Of a stretch of DNA of 64,000 bases, positions 63,325-64,000 are shown one piece after another. Made by a program: the position numbers and the translations under genes. This stretch comes from Taibaiella helva (GTDB lineage: Bacteria > Bacteroidota > Bacteroidia > Chitinophagales > Chitinophagaceae). Numbering within the stretch: position 1 is the stretch's first letter; each line of letters starts with the position of its first letter. Location: NCBI RefSeq assembly GCF_003545695.1, contig NZ_QUZZ01000012.1:90545-154544 (forward strand), given 5' to 3'. The notes beneath the pieces were generated by a model. That model saw only the letters and a program-made list of their open reading frames with translations. It was not told the DNA's origin and did not search any database.

Positions 63325-63458
63325 ATGAAAAAGAAACAGCTGAATCTCTGCAGAAGCTGCTGCTCAACAAGGAGATCGTAACCGCCATGCAGGTTATCGG
63401 GGTACGTTGTACACCACCAAATTTTAAAGCAGTTGCTGATTTAATTTTACCAGGATAG
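63325..63458 (+). pseudogene. Frameshifted lanthipeptide precursor
   Basis: The ATG at 63325 opens MKKKQLN, then the frame runs into a stop after 18 codons. Shifting frame at the CTCT near 63346-63349 (one extra CT) gives LQKLLLNKEIVTAMQVIG, which continues as VRCTPPNFKAVADLILPG to a TAG at 63456-63458. The joined reading MKKKQLN-LQKLLLNKEIVTAM is the typical Bacteroidota class I lanthipeptide leader. After the IG there is little Cys/Ser/Thr, so the core may be decayed by a second shift. It shares its upstream block with the intact precursor at 63557. Confidence 0.55.
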
Positions 63459-63498
63459 CTTCTATGTTTTTTTGCGATCTTATTTACCCCTGTGATTT

Positions 63499-63541
63499 CA
63501 CTGAAAAAACCTTGCAGTGGAGAGTGTGACCTTTAGAGTTC
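63499..63541 (+). promoter_or_regulatory. Conserved upstream block, copy B
   Basis: CACTG, 11 nt, CAGTGG, then AGAGTGTGACCTTTAGAGTTC, 15 bp before the ATG at 63557. Same layout as copy A; it does not contain a good TAnnTTTG box. Confidence 0.6.
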
Positions 63542-63556
63542 AAAAAAAAGAGTCAG

Positions 63557-63847
63557 ATGAAAAAGACAAAAATTCAACTAGGCAAAAAGTTAATCCTCGG
63601 CAAAGACAGTATCCTGTCCTTATCAGCAAGCAACGGGATTGCTGGCGGTGCTACCGGTACATGTGTAACGAATGCAGGACAGGTATGTGGTGAATGCGGC
63701 TTCTCGCAAACTCCCTCTTGCCTGGGATGCCCTGGTATTACTGAGGCTGGCAATTTAACCTGCAGCCCGTCTTGCAATGGTACGATATCGGCAGTACCTG
63801 GCCCGGGATGTGCAGGGTCACAAACCTGTCCGGGCATAACTTGCTAA
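63557..63847 (+). CDS. Class I lanthipeptide precursor with a long Cys-rich core
   Basis: 96 residues. The leader (about 1-31) is MKKTKIQLGKKLILGKDSIL followed by SLSASNGIAGG: Lys-rich, alternating K-x-x-L-G-K-K-L-I-L, and a double-Gly end, as in Bacteroidota class I lanthipeptide precursors. The core of about 65 residues has ten Cys and many Thr/Ser (ATGTCVTNAGQVCGECGF, PSCLGCPG, LTCSPSCNG, CAGSQTCPGITC), so several (methyl)lanthionine rings are possible. This is much longer than typical cores of 20-30 residues. No LanB/LanC or transporter lies in the window; they may be past the right edge. An alternative is another Cys-rich ribosomally made peptide using the same leader. Confidence 0.72.
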   Translation: MKKTKIQLGKKLILGKDSILSLSASNGIAGGATGTCVTNAGQVCGECGFSQTPSCLGCPGITEAGNLTCSPSCNGTISAVPGPGCAGSQTCPGITC

Positions 63848-63952
63848 TTGTGCCATAATCAAACCAGCCACCTAGTCTGGGATCAATCGTAAAAGTTGGG
63901 GGGAGAAGATAATTAAGCATAGATATTTGCGAGCCTGAAGAGGAAGAAAGGG

Positions 63953-64000
63953 ATGTCTCTTACACCCCTGGAAGAAGAACGGAAGGATTTAATTTTAGCA
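63953..64000 (+). CDS. Possible start of another gene, cut by the window edge
   Basis: ATG at 63953 opens MSLTPLEEERKDLILA and is still open at the last base. An ATATTTG-like box lies near 63923. It is too short to assign. Confidence 0.2.
   Translation, partial: MSLTPLEEERKDLILA

Overview
The window reads as chromosomal DNA of a member of the Bacteroidota, most likely family Chitinophagaceae. Three things point there. Five large exported proteins end in type IX secretion (T9SS) sorting domains, two of the gliding-motility C-terminal kind and three of the Por kind. Many genes are preceded by the Bacteroidota -7 box TAnnTTTG rather than a -10 TATAAT. Several whole-protein architectures are typical of the group (S46 dipeptidyl peptidase, Kdo 8-oxidase KdnB beside KdsB, SprB-repeat adhesins, short lanthipeptide leaders). 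Base composition is roughly 50-55% G+C except for one visibly AT-rich methyltransferase gene.

Layout. 1-6.3 kb: end of an outer-membrane barrel protein, a two-domain parvulin isomerase, a JmjC-like cupin, a GNAT acetyltransferase and a Tet-type MFS exporter. 6.6-16.2 kb: accessory genes comprising an ABC-F ATPase, ankyrin protein, DinB protein, two SRPBCC proteins, a GlxA/AraC regulator, a small duplicated membrane protein, a sulfatase broken by an in-frame TAG, an acetyltransferase stub and a DHFR-like protein. 16.2-21.7 kb: a probably acquired methyltransferase, tRNA-Phe, dnaN, a free-standing C-terminal half of CarB, a lipoprotein and a GreA/GreB-like protein. 21.7-39.5 kb: cell-surface section with two giant SprB-repeat proteins, a second gliding-domain protein, a secreted trypsin-like protease, an S46 peptidase and kdnB/kdsB for LPS inner-core sugar, plus uvrB and an orphan lanthipeptide precursor at 36186-36341. 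40.0-46.9 kb: GH3 and beta-lactamase-like hydrolases (two genes abutting in one frame), an HI0933-type flavoprotein, and an ECF sigma / membrane protein / exported protein trio. 47.0-54.2 kb: a T9SS propeller-like protein, ppx and ppk1 (polyphosphate turnover), and glyQS. 54.3-62.4 kb: small lipoproteins, two response regulators, a deoxynucleoside kinase, MtfA-like peptidase, pterin dehydratase and a run of very short conserved-looking genes. 62.5-64 kb: a small Cys-rich exported protein and two lanthipeptide precursor loci (one frameshifted, one intact) that share an upstream element; any modification enzymes would lie beyond the right edge.

The most interesting content is the lanthipeptide material (36186, 63325, 63557), followed by the split CarB, the amber codon in the sulfatase, a perfect 26-bp palindrome in front of a lipoprotein promoter at 61855-61880, and the array of palindromic repeats at 55868-56050. 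Function calls rest on motif recognition by eye; no database search was run.
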